A stretch of 64,000 bases of DNA from Streptomyces sp. TRM68367 (GCF_014495685.1 NZ_JACTVI010000004.1:186001-250000), one strand, 5' to 3'. Counted from the stretch's first letter, positions 7,200-17,809 are shown. Numbers and translations are program-made. Notes: generated by a model from the sequence alone, not told the origin.

Positions 7200-8597
7200 A
7201 TGAGCGAAATCTCCGCCGCGCGCCACAGACGCAGGCCCCTGCGGCTCGCGTTCGTCGCCGTCGTCAGCACGCTCGGTCTCGCGGCAGTGGCCGCCACGGC
7301 CACCTCCTCGTCGGCGAGCGCCACCGCGCCGCCGCCCCCGTCCGGCTGGACGCAGGTCTTCCTCGACGACTTCGACGGCGCCGCGGGCTCCAAGGTCGAC
7401 GCGGACAACTGGCAGTACGCAACCGGCACCGGCTACCCGGGCGGCCCCGCCAACTGGGGCACCGGCGAGATCGAGACGATGACGGACAGCACCAGCAACG
7501 TCTCCCTCGACGGCAACGGCAACCTCCGCATCACCCCGCGCCGCGACGCCTCCGGCAACTGGACCTCGGGCCGCATCGAGACCAACCGCACCGACTTCCA
7601 GCCCCCGGCCGGCGGCAAACTCCGCGTCGAGGCCCGCATCCAGGTGCCGGACGTCACCGGCGCCGCCGCCAAGGGCTACTGGCCGGCGTTCTGGATGCTG
7701 GGCTCGCCCTACCGCGGCAACTACTGGAACTGGCCCAGCGTCGGCGAGATCGACATCATGGAGAACACCCAGGGCCAGAACACGGTGTTCGCCACGATGC
7801 ACTGCGGCACCGCCCCGGGCGGGCCCTGCAACGAGAACAGCGGCATCGGCAGCTCCACGACCTGTCCCGGCACCACGTGCCAGGCCGGCTTCCACACCTA
7901 CCGGATGGAGTGGGACCGCTCGACCAGCCCGCAGGAGATCCGGTTCTACCTCGACGGCACCAACTTCCACACGGTGCGGGCGAACCAGGTCGACGCAACG
8001 ACCTGGAAGAACGCCACGGACCACGGTTTCTTCATCATCCTGAACGTCGCGATGGGCGGCGGCTTCCCCGACGCGTTCGGCGGCGGCCCGGACGCCGGCA
8101 CGCAGCCAGGCCATCCGATGGTCGTCGACTACGTCCAGGTGCTGTCGGCCGGTGGGAGCGGTACCACACCCCCACCGGCCGGCAACCGCGACGCCTACGG
8201 CACCATCCAGGCCGAGTCCTACGACGGCCAGTCCGGCGTGCGCACCGAGCCGACGGCGGACTCCGGCGGTGGCCAGAACGTCGGCTCGCTGGCGAACGGC
8301 GACTGGCTGCACTACAAGGGCGTCAACTTCGGCTCCACGCCGGCCAGGCAGTTCAACGCCCGGGTGGCGAGCGGCGCGGCGGGCGGCGTCAGCGGGCTCG
8401 TCGAGGTGCGGCTGGACAGCCGTACCAGCACGCCCGTCGGCAGTTTCTCGGTGGGCAACACGGGCGGCTGGCAGTCGTGGCGGACGATCCCGGCGAACAT
8501 CAGCCAGGTGACCGGCACACACGATGTGTATCTCACCTTCACCAGCGGTCAGCCCGCTGACTTCGTGAACGTCAACTGGTTCAACTTCGGGCGCTGA
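7200..8597 (+). CDS. Secreted GH16 glucanase with C-terminal CBM6
   Basis: A 465-residue secreted enzyme. The signal peptide has a hydrophobic core LAFVAVVSTLGLAAVAATA and ends near ASA. A GH16 domain nearly identical to the preceding gene carries GEIDIMEN. After a short Gly/Thr/Pro linker (GGSGTTPPPAG) comes a family 6 carbohydrate-binding module, with IQAESYDGQSG near its start, LANGDWLHYKGVNFG in the middle and FVNVNWFNFGR at the end. The module should anchor the enzyme to beta-glucan. The ATG at 7200 directly precedes the signal peptide. It shares promoter and operator with gene 1, so both are probably induced together. Confidence 0.93.
   Translation: MSEISAARHRRRPLRLAFVAVVSTLGLAAVAATATSSSASATAPPPPSGWTQVFLDDFDGAAGSKVDADNWQYATGTGYPGGPANWGTGEIETMTDSTSNVSLDGNGNLRITPRRDASGNWTSGRIETNRTDFQPPAGGKLRVEARIQVPDVTGAAAKGYWPAFWMLGSPYRGNYWNWPSVGEIDIMENTQGQNTVFATMHCGTAPGGPCNENSGIGSSTTCPGTTCQAGFHTYRMEWDRSTSPQEIRFYLDGTNFHTVRANQVDATTWKNATDHGFFIILNVAMGGGFPDAFGGGPDAGTQPGHPMVVDYVQVLSAGGSGTTPPPAGNRDAYGTIQAESYDGQSGVRTEPTADSGGGQNVGSLANGDWLHYKGVNFGSTPARQFNARVASGAAGGVSGLVEVRLDSRTSTPVGSFSVGNTGGWQSWRTIPANISQVTGTHDVYLTFTSGQPADFVNVNWFNFGR
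7344..7598 (+). repeat. 255-bp exact duplicate, copy 2 (within GH16 gene 2)
   Basis: Identical to 6154-6408. The duplicated unit as a whole includes the promoter and operator and most of the catalytic domain, while signal-peptide and 3' regions have diverged. Confidence 0.9.
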
Positions 8598-8605
8598 CCG
8601 GCGGC

Positions 8606-8646
8606 TTCGGTGGCGGGCCGCACGGGTTGCGCGGCCCGCCACCGAA
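8606..8646 (+). terminator. Hairpin terminator after GH16-CBM6 gene
   Basis: TTCGGTGGCGGGCCGC and GCGGCCCGCCACCGAA form a perfect 16-bp stem around a 9-base loop, starting 9 bp after the stop codon. Confidence 0.8.
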
Positions 8647-8716
8647 ACAGAACGCGTCGCTCTCACCGCCCGGGAAAACGGATGCGCACGGCCGCTGCCC
8701 GTGCCACGATCCGCCG

Positions 8717-9454
8717 GTGAATCGCGACCAGATCTCCCGCATCGCCCACACGCACCACCCGATCGCCGCCCCGCTCGAGGACAACTCGGTGCGAGTCCTG
8801 CTCGAGTACGCCCTGCCACGCCCCGAGTCACGTGTGCTCGACCTGGGCTGCGGCGGCGGTGAGTGGCTTCTGCGCGCCCTGGCCGCACGTCCCGGGCTGC
8901 TCGCCGAGGGCGTGGACACCTGCGAACTCGCCCTCGCGCACGCGGAGCAGGCCGCGCGGCAGCGCGGCGTCCACGACCGGCTCGTCCTGCACCACCGCAG
9001 CGCCGCCGGCTTTCCCGCCTCGCACGCCTACGACCTGGTCCTGTGCGTCGGGGCCACGCACGCCTTCGGTGGCCTCGTCGCCACCCTCGCCGCGGCGCGC
9101 GAGCACCTGGCTCCCGGCGGGCGCTTCCTGATCGGCGACGGCTACTGGGCCGCCGACCCCTCCCCTGAGGCCGCCGAGATGCTCGGGGACCTCGCCGACC
9201 TGCCCAGCACGCTGGACCGGGTCGCCGCTGGCGGGTGGACGCCGGTCCACGGGCACCTCAGCACCCGTCAGGAACTCGACGTCTACGAGTGGTCCTGGAC
9301 GGGGTCGCTCGCCTCCTGGGCCCTGGACCATCCCGATGACCCGGACAGCGGGCAGGCGCTCGCCGCGGCCGACACCCACCGCACGCAGTGGCTGCGCGGC
9401 TACCGGGACTGCTTCGGCTTCGTCTGCCTCGTGCTGCGCCCAACGTCGGACTGA
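8717..9454 (+). CDS. Class I SAM-dependent methyltransferase
   Basis: A 245-residue Rossmann-fold methyltransferase. Motif I is VLDLGCGGGEW near residue 40, an acidic post-I strand follows (EGVDTCELALAHAEQAARQ), and motifs around YDLVLCVGATHAFGG and LAPGGRFLIGDGYW are typical of small-molecule methyltransferases. The GTG at 8717 is preferred because residues encoded upstream are not protein-like and the terminator of the preceding gene lies just before. It stands alone and converges on the GT39 gene. The substrate is unknown. Confidence 0.85.
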   Translation: MNRDQISRIAHTHHPIAAPLEDNSVRVLLEYALPRPESRVLDLGCGGGEWLLRALAARPGLLAEGVDTCELALAHAEQAARQRGVHDRLVLHHRSAAGFPASHAYDLVLCVGATHAFGGLVATLAAAREHLAPGGRFLIGDGYWAADPSPEAAEMLGDLADLPSTLDRVAAGGWTPVHGHLSTRQELDVYEWSWTGSLASWALDHPDDPDSGQALAAADTHRTQWLRGYRDCFGFVCLVLRPTSD

Positions 9455-9502
9455 AGCGGCGGCGCCCCGGTGCCCGGACGGGAGACGCGCCGGACCGGTC
9501 CC

Positions 9503-11764
9503 TCACCGGCGGGGGGCGCACCGGTACAACGTCTGGGGGATGGTCCTGTTGCCGGTCGGACCGGCGAGGCCCTTGAGGCCGGAAGGGGCGGCGGAGGAGT
9601 CCCTGCCGCCGTGGGACGAGTCCGTGCCACCGTAGGCGGAGGCCGGGACGCGGGTGCAGGCGGACTCGACCCAGTCGGTGATCTGCACGGTGGCCGTCGC
9701 CCCGCCGCTGCCTCCGAACAGGGCGCCCGTGCCACGGCCACCGCCCAGCAGCACGTAGCGCAGCCTGCCGCTGTCGACCAGCTGACGGAACTGCGTCTGC
9801 GTCGGGAACGGCACCCTGCCGCTGAAGCCGCCGAGCGGGAGCACATGGGCGCCGGTGGCGAGGATGTACGGGGACGCGCTGTTCCAGCCGGTGGTGGCGA
9901 AGACGTAGGCGGCCGGGCCCTGGTGCGCGGTGGTGTAGTCGAGCAACTTCCGCTGCGTCGCAGTGAGTCGGCCGTCCTCGCTGTATCCGCCGAGGGCACC
10001 GAAGCCGCCTGTGCCGCCGTGGACCGCCCCGTTTCCGCGTGCCGTGCCGCCACCCCAGCGCACGCGTGCCGTCCGGGAACCCGCCGATGTGACCAGGCCG
10101 TGGCCGCGGTTCGCGCCGGACGGGCCGACCGCGCCCATGCCGGAACTGCGGTACGACGGGATGAAGACCTGCACCGCCCACGCGCTCGGCGCGACCAGCA
10201 CCGCGGCCAGGGACGCGGCCAGCCCGGCGAGGGCGAGCCGGCCACCGGACGGTGCGCGACCGGTGCGGGCCAGTACGAGCAGGACGACGGCGGCGAGACC
10301 GAGCGCACCCACCACGGGTGCCAGCCACGGCAGGAACGACGGGAACTGCCCGGCGAGATACGCGCTCCACACCGCCGTCGCCGCCACCGCGCCCGGCAGC
10401 GCCCACGTGCGACGGCCGCCTGCCCGGTAGGCGCGCCACATCAGTGCGAGACCGCCACCGGTGAGCGCGGCGAGCGGCACCGCGATCACGCCCATGTAGT
10501 ACGTGTGACCGCCGACGCTGCCCGCGCTGAACACCAGGAAGAACGTGGCCAGCCAGGTGCCCCACAGGACGAAGCCGGAACGGATCCGGTCGGTGCGTGG
10601 CCTGCCCCGGCGCCATACCAGGCCGCAGACGACGCAGACGGCGGCGAACGGGTAGAGCCAGCCGGTCTGCGAGGCGAGTGACGTGCCGAACATCTTCGAC
10701 CAGCCGTTCTGGCCGCCGCCCCAGCCGCCACGCCCGTGGACCGCACCGGCCTGCCGCGCGGCACTCGTCCGGGTTCCGGGGGCGTGCGCGTGCCGGGGAG
10801 CGTGTGCGCGTGCCGCAACGCCCTGGCCCGGTCCGCCGGCGCCCGATGCCGGGTGCCGGCCGCCTCCGCCACCCTGCGTGGCGCTCACGCTGCCCGTATC
10901 GGCCGCGCTGACGCCGAGCGACGGGAAACGGTCGAGGAAGTTGTAGCCGACCACCATGCTGAACGCGGAGTTGTCGGTGGTGCCGTCGATATAGGGCCGG
11001 TCCCTGGCCGGGGTGAGGGTGGCGGCGAGCATCCAGGACGCCGACACGGCGGTCGTCACGACGGCGGCCGCCCCCAAGTGCGCCAGCCGTTTCCGCAGCG
11101 GGACCGGTGCCGAGATCAGGTAAACGAGGGCGAGCGCGGGAAGCACCGCCCAGGCCTCCAGCATCTTGGCCTGGAAGCCGAGGCCGACCCACACACCGGC
11201 GAGCAACAGCGGGCGCAGCCGGCCGTCCCGGGCGGCACGCTGGGTGGCCTCGGCCGCCAGCAGGAGACACAGCGTGAAGGCGGGGTCCTCGACCGCGGTG
11301 CGAAAGAGGCCCACGGCCACCGGGGTCACCAGGAACGCCGTGGCGGCGATCAGCGCCGCGCCGGCCCCGGCCCAGCGGCGCACCACCCGGTGCAGGACCA
11401 GCAGGCTCGCCACGCCCTCGAGCACCTGGGGCATCGTCACCGCCCACGGATGGAATCCGAAGACCCGGGCGGAAAGGGCCTGCGGCCACAGGAATCCCGG
11501 CAATTTGTCGAGCGTGATGGAATTTCCCGGGTCGAATGAGCCGTAGAAAAACGCCCTCCAGCTCTCCGTCATGCTGCGGACGGCGTTCGCGTAAAACGTG
11601 TGGTACTGGCTGTGGTTGATCCCCCAGGCATAGAGCACGGCGGCGAGCACGGTGAGGAACAGCAGTGCCGGGCGCGCGTACGCGGGCTGGTCCACCGGCG
11701 ATCTCCAGGGTGCGCGACGGCCGGCACCGGAAGGGACGTTCGGGGCGGGGACTGTGGTAGCCAT
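9503..11764 (-). CDS. GT39-type multipass membrane glycosyltransferase
   Basis: A 753-residue polytopic membrane protein of the ArnT/PMT-like (YkcB-like) group, which transfers sugars from polyprenyl-phosphate donors on the outer face of the membrane. The early lumenal segment YGSFDPGNSITLDKLPGFLW has the conserved acidic residue, and FRTAVEDPAFTL and many hydrophobic helices follow. A Gly/Ala/His/Arg-rich low-complexity loop lies around residues 290-345. The C-terminal soluble domain has the LATGAHVLPLGGFSG and LRYVLLGGGRG segments seen in actinobacterial homologues. The acceptor is unknown. Confidence 0.88.
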   Translation of the reverse strand: MATTVPAPNVPSGAGRRAPWRSPVDQPAYARPALLFLTVLAAVLYAWGINHSQYHTFYANAVRSMTESWRAFFYGSFDPGNSITLDKLPGFLWPQALSARVFGFHPWAVTMPQVLEGVASLLVLHRVVRRWAGAGAALIAATAFLVTPVAVGLFRTAVEDPAFTLCLLLAAEATQRAARDGRLRPLLLAGVWVGLGFQAKMLEAWAVLPALALVYLISAPVPLRKRLAHLGAAAVVTTAVSASWMLAATLTPARDRPYIDGTTDNSAFSMVVGYNFLDRFPSLGVSAADTGSVSATQGGGGGRHPASGAGGPGQGVAARAHAPRHAHAPGTRTSAARQAGAVHGRGGWGGGQNGWSKMFGTSLASQTGWLYPFAAVCVVCGLVWRRGRPRTDRIRSGFVLWGTWLATFFLVFSAGSVGGHTYYMGVIAVPLAALTGGGLALMWRAYRAGGRRTWALPGAVAATAVWSAYLAGQFPSFLPWLAPVVGALGLAAVVLLVLARTGRAPSGGRLALAGLAASLAAVLVAPSAWAVQVFIPSYRSSGMGAVGPSGANRGHGLVTSAGSRTARVRWGGGTARGNGAVHGGTGGFGALGGYSEDGRLTATQRKLLDYTTAHQGPAAYVFATTGWNSASPYILATGAHVLPLGGFSGRVPFPTQTQFRQLVDSGRLRYVLLGGGRGTGALFGGSGGATATVQITDWVESACTRVPASAYGGTDSSHGGRDSSAAPSGLKGLAGPTGNRTIPQTLYRCAPRR

Positions 11765-11884
11765 GCCCAGCAGTCTTCGACACCGCGCGGGCCGGTGACG
11801 CCGCTCGGACCGCTTTCGCGGAAATTCTCGCCGGACTCAGGGAAGTCCCTTGTACATGCACCGCACAGTGGGCGCACAGTTCCC

Positions 11885-12790
11885 TCAGCGCAGTTCCGCC
11901 CGGAACGCCGCCGGCGTCATGTCGGTGTGCTGATGGAAGAACTTGGAGAAGTTCGCCGCGTCCGGGAAGCCGACAGCCGCGCCGACCCGGCCGATCGGCA
12001 GATCGGTGTGGGCGAGGAGCCGTTTGGCCTCCAGGACGACGCGCTTGTCGATGAACGCCTTGGGCGTCTCGCCGGTGGCGGCGCGCACCGCGCGCACAAG
12101 GGTGCGGCGGGAGTAGCCGAGCGCGTCGGCGTAGGCGCTGACGCTGTGGTTGGTGGCGAATCCCTTCTCCACCGCGTCCCGGAAGAGGGTGAAAGTGGTG
12201 TCGGCCTGCCCGCGCGCCGCCTCCGACGAACTCGCCGCGAGATGGCCCAGGCGCAGCAGAAACGCCGTCAGGCTGTGCCGCAGCACGGCCGTGTGCAGGG
12301 TCAGCGGGAGCGTCGTGGTGTCCTCGTACTCACGCTGCAGCTGGGCGAGCGCCGCTCTGAGCGCGGCGAGCTGCGCCGTGTCCGGGTGCAGCAGCGGCGG
12401 CTGGTCGTAGCGGTACAGGCCGGTGGCCTCCACCGTGGCACGGGGCAGGAAGCCGGGCTGCATGGCCAGGACGGTTCCGCGGTACTCGCTCGTCCGCGAG
12501 AAGCGGTGCACCTGTCCGGGCCGGATCCACAACAGGTCGCCGGCCGTCGCCTCGTACTCGGCAAAATCGATCATGTGTCGTACGGGACCGTCGCTGAAGA
12601 GCATCACCACGTGGAAGTCGATGCGATGCACCCGCTCCAGCGGCGCGTCGGCGTGCCAGGTGCGGCCGGTGCCCATCGGGCCGACCTGCATGCCGACGCC
12701 GAGAACGCTCAGATCGACCGGAAAGGGAAAGGTTCTGATCCCGTCGCCGTCCCGGGATGCGTCGCCGGCCTGGGATGTACTGTCCGCCAT
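11885..12790 (-). CDS. AraC-family transcriptional regulator
   Basis: A 301-residue regulator. The N-terminal cupin-type sensing domain has HRIDFHVVMLFSDGPVRHMI and GDLLWIRPGQVHRFS. The C-terminal domain has two helix-turn-helix units (SVSAYADALGYSRRTLVRAV and IGRVGAAVGFPDAANFSKFF). The ATG at 12790 (MADSTSQ) is chosen over one 75 bp upstream because the extra residues are Arg/Gly-rich. It is divergent from tkt and may regulate the pentose-phosphate operon, or be linked only by position. Confidence 0.88.
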   Translation of the reverse strand: MADSTSQAGDASRDGDGIRTFPFPVDLSVLGVGMQVGPMGTGRTWHADAPLERVHRIDFHVVMLFSDGPVRHMIDFAEYEATAGDLLWIRPGQVHRFSRTSEYRGTVLAMQPGFLPRATVEATGLYRYDQPPLLHPDTAQLAALRAALAQLQREYEDTTTLPLTLHTAVLRHSLTAFLLRLGHLAASSSEAARGQADTTFTLFRDAVEKGFATNHSVSAYADALGYSRRTLVRAVRAATGETPKAFIDKRVVLEAKRLLAHTDLPIGRVGAAVGFPDAANFSKFFHQHTDMTPAAFRAELR

Positions 12791-12878
12791 GTCCTTCTCG
12801 TGCCGTCCCGCTCGCGCGCCCCGCCGACCGGGGTGTCCCACTTTCACCACAGACTGACACACCACGACCTTCCCTCGG

Positions 12879-12893
12879 AAAAGTCAGACTTTT
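12879..12893. promoter_or_regulatory. AT-rich inverted repeat between araC-type gene and tkt
   Basis: AAAAGT and ACTTTT flank a 3-base centre in an unusually AT-rich stretch, and a further ACTTTT follows at once. Its place in the divergent intergenic region suggests a promoter element or regulator site for tkt. No function can be proved from sequence. Confidence 0.35.
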
Positions 12894-12946
12894 ACTTTTG
12901 AACGCGCCAGCCCTGATACTTCGCTCCCATCGAGGACTTCTTGAAG

Positions 12947-15022
12947 ATGAGCACGCACACACCCGGCAGCTTCGAGTGGACCGAACTGGACCGGCGTGCC
13001 GTCGACACCGCCCGCCTCATGGCGGCCGATGCCGTACAGCGGGTCGGAAACGGGCACCCCGGCACCGCGATGAGCCTGGCCCCCGCCGCCTACACGATCT
13101 TTCAGAAGCTGATGCGGCACGACCCGGCCGACCCGGAGTGGACCGGCCGTGACCGCTTCGTCCTGTCCCCCGGCCACACCTCACTGACCCTCTACACGCA
13201 GCTGTTCCTCGCGGGCTACGAGCTGGAGCTGGACGACCTGAAGGCGTTCCGCACGCACGGCTCGAAGACGCCCGGCCACCCCGAGTACGGCCACACCGCG
13301 GGCGTGGAGACCACCACAGGCCCGCTCGGCCAGGGCGTCGCCAACGCGGTCGGCATGGCGATGGCCGCCCGCTACGAGCGCGGCCTGTTCGACCCGGACG
13401 CCCCGGCCGGTGCCTCGCCCTTCGACCACACCGTCTGGGCGATCGTCTCCGACGGCGACCTCCAGGAGGGCGTTTCCGCCGAGGCCTCCTCGCTCGCCGG
13501 CCACCAGAAGCTCGGCAACCTGGTCTTCCTCTACGACGACAACCACATCTCCATCGAGGGCGACACCGCGACCGCGTTCTCCGAGGACGTGCTGAAGCGG
13601 TACGAGGCGTACGGCTGGCACGTGCAGCGCGTCGAGCCGGAGGAGAACGGCGACGTCGACGTGCACGCCCTGTACGCGGCCCTGAAGGCGGCACAGGCCG
13701 AGACCGGGCGCCCCTCGATCATCGCGATGCGCACGATCATCGCCTGGCCCGCCCCGAACGCCCGGGACACCGAGGCCGCGCACGGCTCGGCGCTGGGCGA
13801 GGGCGAGGTCGCGGCCACCAAGCGCGTCCTCGGCTTCGATCCGGAGCAGAGCTTCGTCGTCGAGCCGGAGGTGCTGGCCCACACCCGCAGGGCCCTCGAC
13901 CGGGGCGCCGAGGCGCACGCCGCCTGGGACAAGCGGATCGGCGCCTGGCGTGCCGACCACCCGGAGCGGGCGGCCACGTTCGAGCGCGTCAGCAAGGGCG
14001 AGCTGCCCGAGGGCTGGGAGGACACCGTGCCGGTGTTCGAGCCCGGCAGGGCGGTCGCCACGCGTGCCGCGTCCGGCAAGGTGCTCCAGGCGCTCGGCGC
14101 GGTGATCCCCGAGCTGTGGGGCGGCTCCGCCGACCTGGCCGGCTCGAACAACACCACCATCGACAAGACCAGCTCGTTTCTGCCGAAGGGCAACCCGCTG
14201 CCGGAGGCCGATCCGTACGGCCGGACGATCCACTTCGGCATCCGCGAGTTCTCGATGGCCGCCGAGATGAACGGCATCGCCCTGCACGGCAACACCCGCG
14301 TCTACGGCGGCACCTTCCTGGTGTTCTCCGACTACATGCGCAACGCCGTCCGTATGTCGGCGCTGATGCAGCTGCCGGTGACGTACGTGTGGACGCACGA
14401 CTCGATCGGCCTGGGCGAGGACGGTCCCACCCACCAGCCGGTCGAGCACCTCGCCTGCCTGCGGGCGATCCCCGGCCTGAACGTCGTCCGCCCCGCGGAT
14501 GCCAACGAGACCGCGATCGTCTGGGCCGAGATCCTGAAGCGGCACGCCAGCGACCCGGCTCCGCACGGCCTGGCGCTCACTCGTCAGGGCGTACCGACGT
14601 ACGAGCCGAACCCCGACGCGGCGCGGGGCGGGTACGTCATGTCCGAGGCCGAGGGCGGCAAGCCGCAGGTCGTCCTCATCGCCACCGGCTCCGAGGTGCA
14701 CATCGCCGTCGAGGCGCGCGAGCAGCTCCAGGCCGCTGGTGTGCCCACACGGGTGGTGTCCATGCCGTCCGTGGAGTGGTTCGAGGAGCAGCCGCGCGAG
14801 TACCGCGAGCGGGTCCTTCCGCCGTCCGTGCAGGCACGTGTCGCGGTCGAGGCCGGAGTGGGGCTGACGTGGTACCGGTTCGTGGGTGACGCAGGACGCA
14901 TCGTCTCCCTCGAACACTTCGGCGCCTCTGCCGACGCGAAGACGCTGTTCGCCGAGTACGGCTTCACCCCCGAGAACGTCGTCGCCGCGGCCGGGGAATC
15001 CCTCGCCGCCGCGCGCGGTTGA
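12947..15022 (+). CDS. tkt: Transketolase
   Basis: A 691-residue thiamine-diphosphate enzyme that moves two-carbon units between ketoses and aldoses in the non-oxidative pentose-phosphate pathway. The N-terminal [11 protein letters not shown], the diphosphate/metal motif [19 protein letters not shown] with [11 protein letters not shown], and the pyrimidine-domain segments [19 protein letters not shown] and [18 protein letters not shown] are intact. The ATG at 12947 is used rather than the in-frame TTG 6 bp upstream. It is the first gene of a rightward operon with tal, zwf, opcA, pgi and gnd, which matches the second pentose-phosphate operon I recall from S. coelicolor. Confidence 0.96.
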   Translation: MSTHTPGSFEWTELDRRAVDTARLMAADAVQRVGNGHPGTAMSLAPAAYTIFQKLMRHDPADPEWTGRDRFVLSPGHTSLTLYTQLFLAGYELELDDLKAFRTHGSKTPGHPEYGHTAGVETTTGPLGQGVANAVGMAMAARYERGLFDPDAPAGASPFDHTVWAIVSDGDLQEGVSAEASSLAGHQKLGNLVFLYDDNHISIEGDTATAFSEDVLKRYEAYGWHVQRVEPEENGDVDVHALYAALKAAQAETGRPSIIAMRTIIAWPAPNARDTEAAHGSALGEGEVAATKRVLGFDPEQSFVVEPEVLAHTRRALDRGAEAHAAWDKRIGAWRADHPERAATFERVSKGELPEGWEDTVPVFEPGRAVATRAASGKVLQALGAVIPELWGGSADLAGSNNTTIDKTSSFLPKGNPLPEADPYGRTIHFGIREFSMAAEMNGIALHGNTRVYGGTFLVFSDYMRNAVRMSALMQLPVTYVWTHDSIGLGEDGPTHQPVEHLACLRAIPGLNVVRPADANETAIVWAEILKRHASDPAPHGLALTRQGVPTYEPNPDAARGGYVMSEAEGGKPQVVLIATGSEVHIAVEAREQLQAAGVPTRVVSMPSVEWFEEQPREYRERVLPPSVQARVAVEAGVGLTWYRFVGDAGRIVSLEHFGASADAKTLFAEYGFTPENVVAAAGESLAAARG

Positions 15023-15050
15023 TCCGACCGCCAGAAAGAAGTTGATCACT

Positions 15051-16250
15051 GTGACCGAAGCAAGCGCGGCCGCTCAGCCGCTTGCCCGCCTGTCCGACGC
15101 GGGCGTGTCGATCTGGCTGGACGACCTGTCGCGCCGGCGGATCGAGTCCGGCAACCTCGCCGAGCTGATCGAGACCCGGCATGTCGTCGGCGTCACCACC
15201 AACCCGTCCATCTTCCAGGCCGCCATCGGCTCTGCGGCGTGGGGGTCCCCCCGCTCGAGCGAAGCCGAGAGTGGGGGAGGTTACGAGGAGCAGCTCGCCG
15301 ATCTCGCGGTGCGGGGCGTCACGGTCGACGAGGCCGTGCGCATGATGACGAGCGCCGACGTGCGGGCCGCCGCCGACATTCTGGAACCCGTCCACAAGGC
15401 GACGGGCGGCCGGGACGGCCGGGTCTCCATCGAGGTCGACCCCCGCCTCGCGCACGACACCGCGGCCACCATCGCCGAGGCCAAGCAGCTGGCCTGGCTG
15501 GTCGACCGCCCCAACGTGATGATCAAGATCCCGGCGACGAAGGCCGGACTTCCGGCGATCACCGAGGTCATCGGCGCCGGCATCAGCGTCAACGTCACGC
15601 TGATCTTCTCGCTGGAGCGCTACCACGAGGTCATGGACGCCTACCTCGCGGGCCTGGAGATGGCCCGCGCCCGGGGCCTGGACCTGTCCCAGATCCACTC
15701 CGTGGCGTCCTTCTTCGTCTCCCGGGTCGACACCGAGATCGACAAGCGCCTGACGCTGCTCGGCACGGACGAGGCCCTGGCGCTCAAGGGAAGGGCCGCG
15801 CTGGCCAACGCACGGCTCGCCTACGCGGCGTACGAAGACGTGTTCGACTCTGCCGGAAGTCCGACACAGCGCGGCGACCGCTGGACCGCCCTGGCCGGGG
15901 CCAAGGCGAACAAGCAGCGTCCGCTGTGGGCCTCCACCGGCGTGAAGGATCCCGCATACAAGAGCACCCTGTACGTGGACGGACTGGTCGCGCCCGGCAC
16001 GGTCAACACCATGCCGGAGGCCACCCTCGACGCCACCGCCGAACGCGGCGAGATCACCGGCGACACCGTCACCGGCGGCTACGCGCAGGCCCGCGCCGAC
16101 CTGGCCGCCGTGGAACAGCTCGGCATCTCCTACGACGAGGTCGTCCGGCAGCTGGAGGACGAGGGTGTCGCCAAGTTCGCGACGGCCTGGCAGGACCTGC
16201 TGGACGCGGTGACGAAGTCCCTCAACAGCATGGGAGTTGACGCCGAATGA
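15051..16250 (+). CDS. tal: Transaldolase with in-frame repeat insertion
   Basis: A 399-residue transaldolase that transfers a dihydroxyacetone unit between sugar phosphates. The substrate and Schiff-base regions are recognisable: [31 protein letters not shown] and [12 protein letters not shown], in which Lys is the catalytic residue. The GTG start at 15051 gives a normal N-terminus. After FQAAIGSAA about 14 residues ([14 protein letters not shown]) are encoded by a palindromic repeat at 15239-15280, where relatives continue directly into a Y-rich helix followed by [14 protein letters not shown]. The frame is kept, so the enzyme may remain active with a surface loop. Its stop overlaps the zwf start as ATGA. 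Confidence 0.95.
   Translation: MTEASAAAQPLARLSDAGVSIWLDDLSRRRIESGNLAELIETRHVVGVTTNPSIFQAAIGSAAWGSPRSSEAESGGGYEEQLADLAVRGVTVDEAVRMMTSADVRAAADILEPVHKATGGRDGRVSIEVDPRLAHDTAATIAEAKQLAWLVDRPNVMIKIPATKAGLPAITEVIGAGISVNVTLIFSLERYHEVMDAYLAGLEMARARGLDLSQIHSVASFFVSRVDTEIDKRLTLLGTDEALALKGRAALANARLAYAAYEDVFDSAGSPTQRGDRWTALAGAKANKQRPLWASTGVKDPAYKSTLYVDGLVAPGTVNTMPEATLDATAERGEITGDTVTGGYAQARADLAAVEQLGISYDEVVRQLEDEGVAKFATAWQDLLDAVTKSLNSMGVDAE
15239..15280 (+). repeat. Palindromic Streptomyces intergenic-type repeat inside tal
   Basis: GTGGGGGTCCCCCCGCTCGA begins a 42-bp element whose CCCCCCGCTC and GAGAGTGGGGG arms can pair into a hairpin around AGCGAAGCC. From memory, near-identical units occur many times between genes in Streptomyces genomes. 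This copy lies in frame within tal. No second copy was seen in the window. Confidence 0.75.
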
Positions 16251-17809
16251 CTGCGACCCCGCCCCTCGAACCGACGGCCCCCGCGTCCGGGTGGGACAAC
16301 CCGCTGCGCGACGCGCGCGACCGCCGTCTGCCCCGTGTCGCGGGCCCGTCCGGGCTGGTCATCTTCGGTGTGACCGGCGACCTGTCCCGCAAGAAGCTGA
16401 TGCCGGCCGTCTACGACCTGGCCAACCGCGGACTGCTGCCGCCGGGCTTCTCGCTCGTCGGTTTCGCCCGCCGGGAGTGGGAGGACCAGGACTTCGCGCA
16501 GGTCGTGCACGACGCCGTCCGCGAGCACGCGCGCACCCCGTTCCGCGAGGAGGTCTGGCACCAGCTCGCCGAGGGCATGCGGTTCATCCCCGGCGACTTC
16601 GACGACGACACGGCGTTCAAGCAGCTGCGCGAGACCGTCGACCAGCTCGACAAGGCCCGCGGCACCAGCGGCAACTACGCCTTCTACCTCTCCGTACCGC
16701 CGAAGTTCTTCCCGAAGGTCGTGCGGCAGCTGAAGAAGCACGGCCTGGCCCACGCGCCGGAGGGCTCCTGGCGGCGCGCGGTCATCGAGAAGCCGTTCGG
16801 GCGCGACCTGGCCGGCGCCCGCGAGCTGAACGCGATCGTGCACGACGTCTTCGACCCGGAGCAGGTCTTCCGCATCGACCACTACCTGGGCAAGGAGACC
16901 GTCCAGAACATCCTGGCGCTGCGCTTCGCCAACCAGATGTACGAGCCGATCTGGAACCGGTCGTACGTCGACCACGTGCAGATCACCATGGCCGAGGACA
17001 TCGGCATCGGCGGCCGGGCCGGCTACTACGACGGCATCGGCGCCGCCCGCGACGTCATCCAGAACCACCTCCTGCAGCTGATGGCGCTCACCGCCATGGA
17101 GGAGCCCGCAGCGTTCGACGCCGAGTCGCTGCTCACCGAGAAGCTGAAGGTGTTCCGGGCCGTGAAGCTGCCGGAGGACCTGGGCCGGCACACCGTGCGC
17201 GGGCAGTACGCGGCGGCCTGGCAGGGCGGCGAGCAGGTGCGCGGCTACCTGGAGGAGGACGGCATCGACCCGGCCTCGACGACCGACACGTACGCCGCGA
17301 TCAAGCTGGGGATCGACAACCGGCGCTGGGCGGGCGTGCCGTTCTACCTGCGCACCGGCAAGCGGCTCGGCCGCCGCGTCACCGAGATCGCGGTCGTCTT
17401 CCAGCGGGCCCCGCACTCCCCCTTCGACTCCACCGCCACCGAGGAGCTGGGCCAGAACGCGGTCGTCATCCGGGTCCAGCCCGACGAGGGCATGACGGTC
17501 CGGTTCGGCTCGAAGGTGCCCGGGACCTCGATGGAGCTCCGGGACGTGACGATGGACTTCGCCTACGGCGAGTCGTTCACCGAGTCCAGCCCGGAGGCGT
17601 ACGAGCGGCTCATCCTGGACGTACTCCTCGGCGACGCCAATTTGTTCCCCCGTCACCAGGAAGTGGAAGAGTCCTGGAAGATCCTCGACCCGGTCGAGGA
17701 GCACTGGGCGAAGATCGGCAGGCCCGCGCAGTACGCCGCGGGCAGCTGGGGACCCGGGGAAGCCGACGAGATGCTCGCACGAGACGGACGGAGCTGGCGC
17801 AGGCCATGA
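16247..17809 (+). CDS. zwf: Glucose-6-phosphate 1-dehydrogenase
   Basis: A 520-residue enzyme that oxidises glucose 6-phosphate to 6-phosphogluconolactone and yields NADPH. The coenzyme motif [16 protein letters not shown] lies near residue 38, and the active-site signature [13 protein letters not shown] contains the catalytic His. Later features include [14 protein letters not shown], the structural [15 protein letters not shown] segment and [10 protein letters not shown]. It overlaps tal upstream and opcA downstream, each by four bases, so translation is coupled with its assembly partner OpcA. Confidence 0.97.
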   Translation: MTATPPLEPTAPASGWDNPLRDARDRRLPRVAGPSGLVIFGVTGDLSRKKLMPAVYDLANRGLLPPGFSLVGFARREWEDQDFAQVVHDAVREHARTPFREEVWHQLAEGMRFIPGDFDDDTAFKQLRETVDQLDKARGTSGNYAFYLSVPPKFFPKVVRQLKKHGLAHAPEGSWRRAVIEKPFGRDLAGARELNAIVHDVFDPEQVFRIDHYLGKETVQNILALRFANQMYEPIWNRSYVDHVQITMAEDIGIGGRAGYYDGIGAARDVIQNHLLQLMALTAMEEPAAFDAESLLTEKLKVFRAVKLPEDLGRHTVRGQYAAAWQGGEQVRGYLEEDGIDPASTTDTYAAIKLGIDNRRWAGVPFYLRTGKRLGRRVTEIAVVFQRAPHSPFDSTATEELGQNAVVIRVQPDEGMTVRFGSKVPGTSMELRDVTMDFAYGESFTESSPEAYERLILDVLLGDANLFPRHQEVEESWKILDPVEEHWAKIGRPAQYAAGSWGPGEADEMLARDGRSWRRP

